Source: an uncultured Romboutsia sp. (GTDB lineage Bacteria; Bacillota; Clostridia; Peptostreptococcales; Peptostreptococcaceae). From it: 15,452 nt of DNA. Position numbers and translations under genes: made by a program. The first letter of the stretch is position 1. The number at the start of each line of letters is the position of its first letter. The stretch lies in NCBI GenBank assembly GCA_937880075.1, contig CALFLM010000108.1:1-15452 (forward strand), written 5' to 3'. Below, one piece after another: positions 14,082-15,452 of the stretch. A model generated the notes under the pieces. It had not been told where the DNA came from and did not search any database. It worked only from the letters and a program-made list of their open reading frames with translations.

Positions 14082-15143
14082 TTAATCGTTTAGACAAATA
14101 TTATAAAAATCAATACATGCATCTTTTAAATTAACTCTATCAGGATTAAAATTAATCTTTCTTAAATAATTATAAAAATCTAAATCATAAACAAAATTAC
14201 TAAAATCATATTCATACTGAGAATACCTGTAATCTAAATATTTAGAAAATCCTTCAACTAAATTTTCCTCACACCACTCATTAAAATTATAAGCATCACG
14301 ACCATATTCATTATATAGAGAAACTAATTCATCATCAGATTCTAGCAAGTCACAAATCTCTAAAAACTCATGACTATCAGTAAAAGAATCAAATAAAGAA
14401 TGTGAATATTTATGAAAAGGAACTCTAAGAAGATCTTTAACTGTTGTATTAGGTTGAATAGTAGATACTATATTATTATCAAACTCAAAAGTTTGAGAAG
14501 ATATAGGATTTAAACTATAGTAAAAAGTACAAATATAATTATTACTTAAAGTTACTTCACAAACCTTTTCGATAAATTTTTCTATATCTACATCATTTGA
14601 ATACAATACCTCATTTAACTTAGAAGCCTTTTTATTTAAATATGATTTATGTTTATTAAAATAAGATTTAAAATAATCATCATAAAAATAATTAAAAAAT
14701 ACATCGATATCATTTTGCAAATCAGAAGATAAATTTAAATTTTCATTAGAAATTAAAGTATCTATTATATCAGATACACTAGCATTATCATCTAAATTAA
14801 TAACAGAGTTTGTATAGCTCCAAGAGGAATTAGAGTCAAATATATTTTTAAGTTTAAACTTCATATCACCATCCATAGAATTATAAGTTTTTTTAAGCCA
14901 CTTATAATGTTTTTTTGCATCCCTCGAAGTGTTATTATATAAATCTTCATAAGTGGAATTATTATCTGAGTTTTCTATGTTTGTAGTATATATTTCATGA
15001 GCAGTTTGAATTAATGAAATCTTTAATGAAGGACCGTTAACTTTAATGTCAGAATTGTAATTTATATCTTTATTGTTTTTGCATCCTGTAAGTATGAATA
15101 TTGATAATATATTTAAAATAACAATAAGTCTTTTTATATTCAC
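14082..15143 (-). CDS. Lipoprotein resembling a DUF4932-type metallopeptidase, degenerate HExxH
   Basis: The 353-residue product starts at GTG (15141-15143) seven bases after AGGAG. It has a lipoprotein signal, MNIKRLIVILNILSIFILTG, with Cys21 as the lipidated residue. The mature part is acidic and rich in Asn, Asp, Ser and Tyr. Near residue 244 it reads VPFHKYSHSLFDSF, the place where DUF4932-like putative zinc peptidases carry HEFSH. Here the catalytic Glu is Lys245, although both His (H244, H248) and a downstream Glu in ENLVEGFSKYLDYR (E297) remain. It therefore may still bind zinc but should not hydrolyse peptides in the usual way. A binding or scaffold role at the cell surface is possible. 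The family call is moderate, based on motif context only. Confidence 0.68.
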   Translation of the reverse strand: MNIKRLIVILNILSIFILTGCKNNKDINYNSDIKVNGPSLKISLIQTAHEIYTTNIENSDNNSTYEDLYNNTSRDAKKHYKWLKKTYNSMDGDMKFKLKNIFDSNSSWSYTNSVINLDDNASVSDIIDTLISNENLNLSSDLQNDIDVFFNYFYDDYFKSYFNKHKSYLNKKASKLNEVLYSNDVDIEKFIEKVCEVTLSNNYICTFYYSLNPISSQTFEFDNNIVSTIQPNTTVKDLLRVPFHKYSHSLFDSFTDSHEFLEICDLLESDDELVSLYNEYGRDAYNFNEWCEENLVEGFSKYLDYRYSQYEYDFSNFVYDLDFYNYLRKINFNPDRVNLKDACIDFYNICLND

Positions 15144-15383
15144 AATATCACTCCTTACATAATAAAATTTAACCTAGAAATTAAAATACCTTTTAAAATC
15201 ATTCAACAAGAAATCCTTATAAAATATGGTGATATTAATAAAAAAATAGCAAAAAAATAAAAATGTAAAACTTATATATTTATAGCTGAAATTTTTAGGA
15301 ATCAAAAGCTGTCATAAAAAATAGAATTAAACAAATTAAAGAGATAAGAATTATTAAAAAATTTTTATTTAAATCAATTTTTG
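15144..15383. other. AT-rich intergenic region upstream of the minus-strand lipoprotein
   Basis: No gene is evident. The ribosome site of the lipoprotein gene (AGGAG on the minus strand) lies just right of its start, and its promoter should lie within the next 100-150 bases, though I see no clear consensus pair. Otherwise the stretch is featureless A/T-rich sequence up to the GC-rich element at 15384. Confidence 0.4.
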
Positions 15384-15443
15384 AGCAACGGATGTATCCG
15401 TAGCGGAAGCAAGGATATATCGTTGGCGAAATGAGAGAAGCGA
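15384..15443. repeat. GC-rich palindromic element at the right edge
   Basis: About 60 bases of near 50% GC stand out in a window that is otherwise far lower. ACGGAT-GT-ATCCGT (15388-15401) is a perfect inverted repeat, GATATATC follows at 15414-15421, and CAACG (15386-15390) can pair with CGTTG (15421-15425) to enclose both. It is cut by the window end. A dispersed genomic repeat or structured RNA element is likelier than a gene. Confidence 0.45.
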
Positions 15444-15452
15444 ATTTTTTAT

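Noticed and set aside
1..15452. CRISPR array
   Set aside because: No set of short, regularly spaced direct repeats occurs; the only long direct repeats are the pair at 2254 and 4868 and the van operator boxes.

Overview
The window is very AT-rich and carries the gene style of a low-GC clostridium: strong AGGAGG ribosome sites, frequent TTG and GTG starts, a vanG-type locus, a DUF1540 protein and a GltS symporter. A member of the Peptostreptococcaceae (Paraclostridium, Paeniclostridium, Romboutsia or Clostridioides relatives) fits best. This is inferred from gene content, not from a marker gene.

Left half (1-8783): a vanG-type vancomycin-resistance locus split in two. vanR and vanS (300-2088) encode the sensor pair. 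vanG, vanXY and a membrane-only vanT (5856-8783) encode the D-Ala-D-Ser pathway. A tandem-box element upstream of vanR (84-108) recurs upstream of vanG (5745-5769) with 22 of 25 bases identical, so it is the best candidate for the VanR operator. The vanT product lacks the serine racemase half that VanT normally carries.

Between the two van parts lies about 3.5 kb of inserted material. Two near-identical 26/27-base repeats (2254-2279 and 4868-4894) resemble the 3' end of a Firmicute tmRNA gene; each is followed at once by its own terminator. They bracket a tight three-gene operon: an unrecognised 352-aa protein, a 126-aa CxxC/CxxC zinc-ribbon protein and a 255-aa PD-(D/E)XK nuclease. This looks like a small defence-type cassette left at an integration site and is the best candidate here for an undescribed system. 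A GNAT acetyltransferase gene follows.

Middle (8784-10900): a strong promoter and a PyrR-type attenuator precede a dicarboxylate/amino acid:cation symporter whose acidic-substrate residues are changed. This suggests a pyrimidine-linked transporter. It is followed by a long hairpin terminator and the wreck of an IS3-family transposase.

Right part (10948-15452): on the minus strand, a double-DUF1540 protein, GltS, a thioredoxin-like protein and a lipoprotein with a degenerate metallopeptidase motif. On the plus strand, a small Glu-rich lipoprotein. The window ends in a compact GC-rich structured element that stands out from its surroundings.
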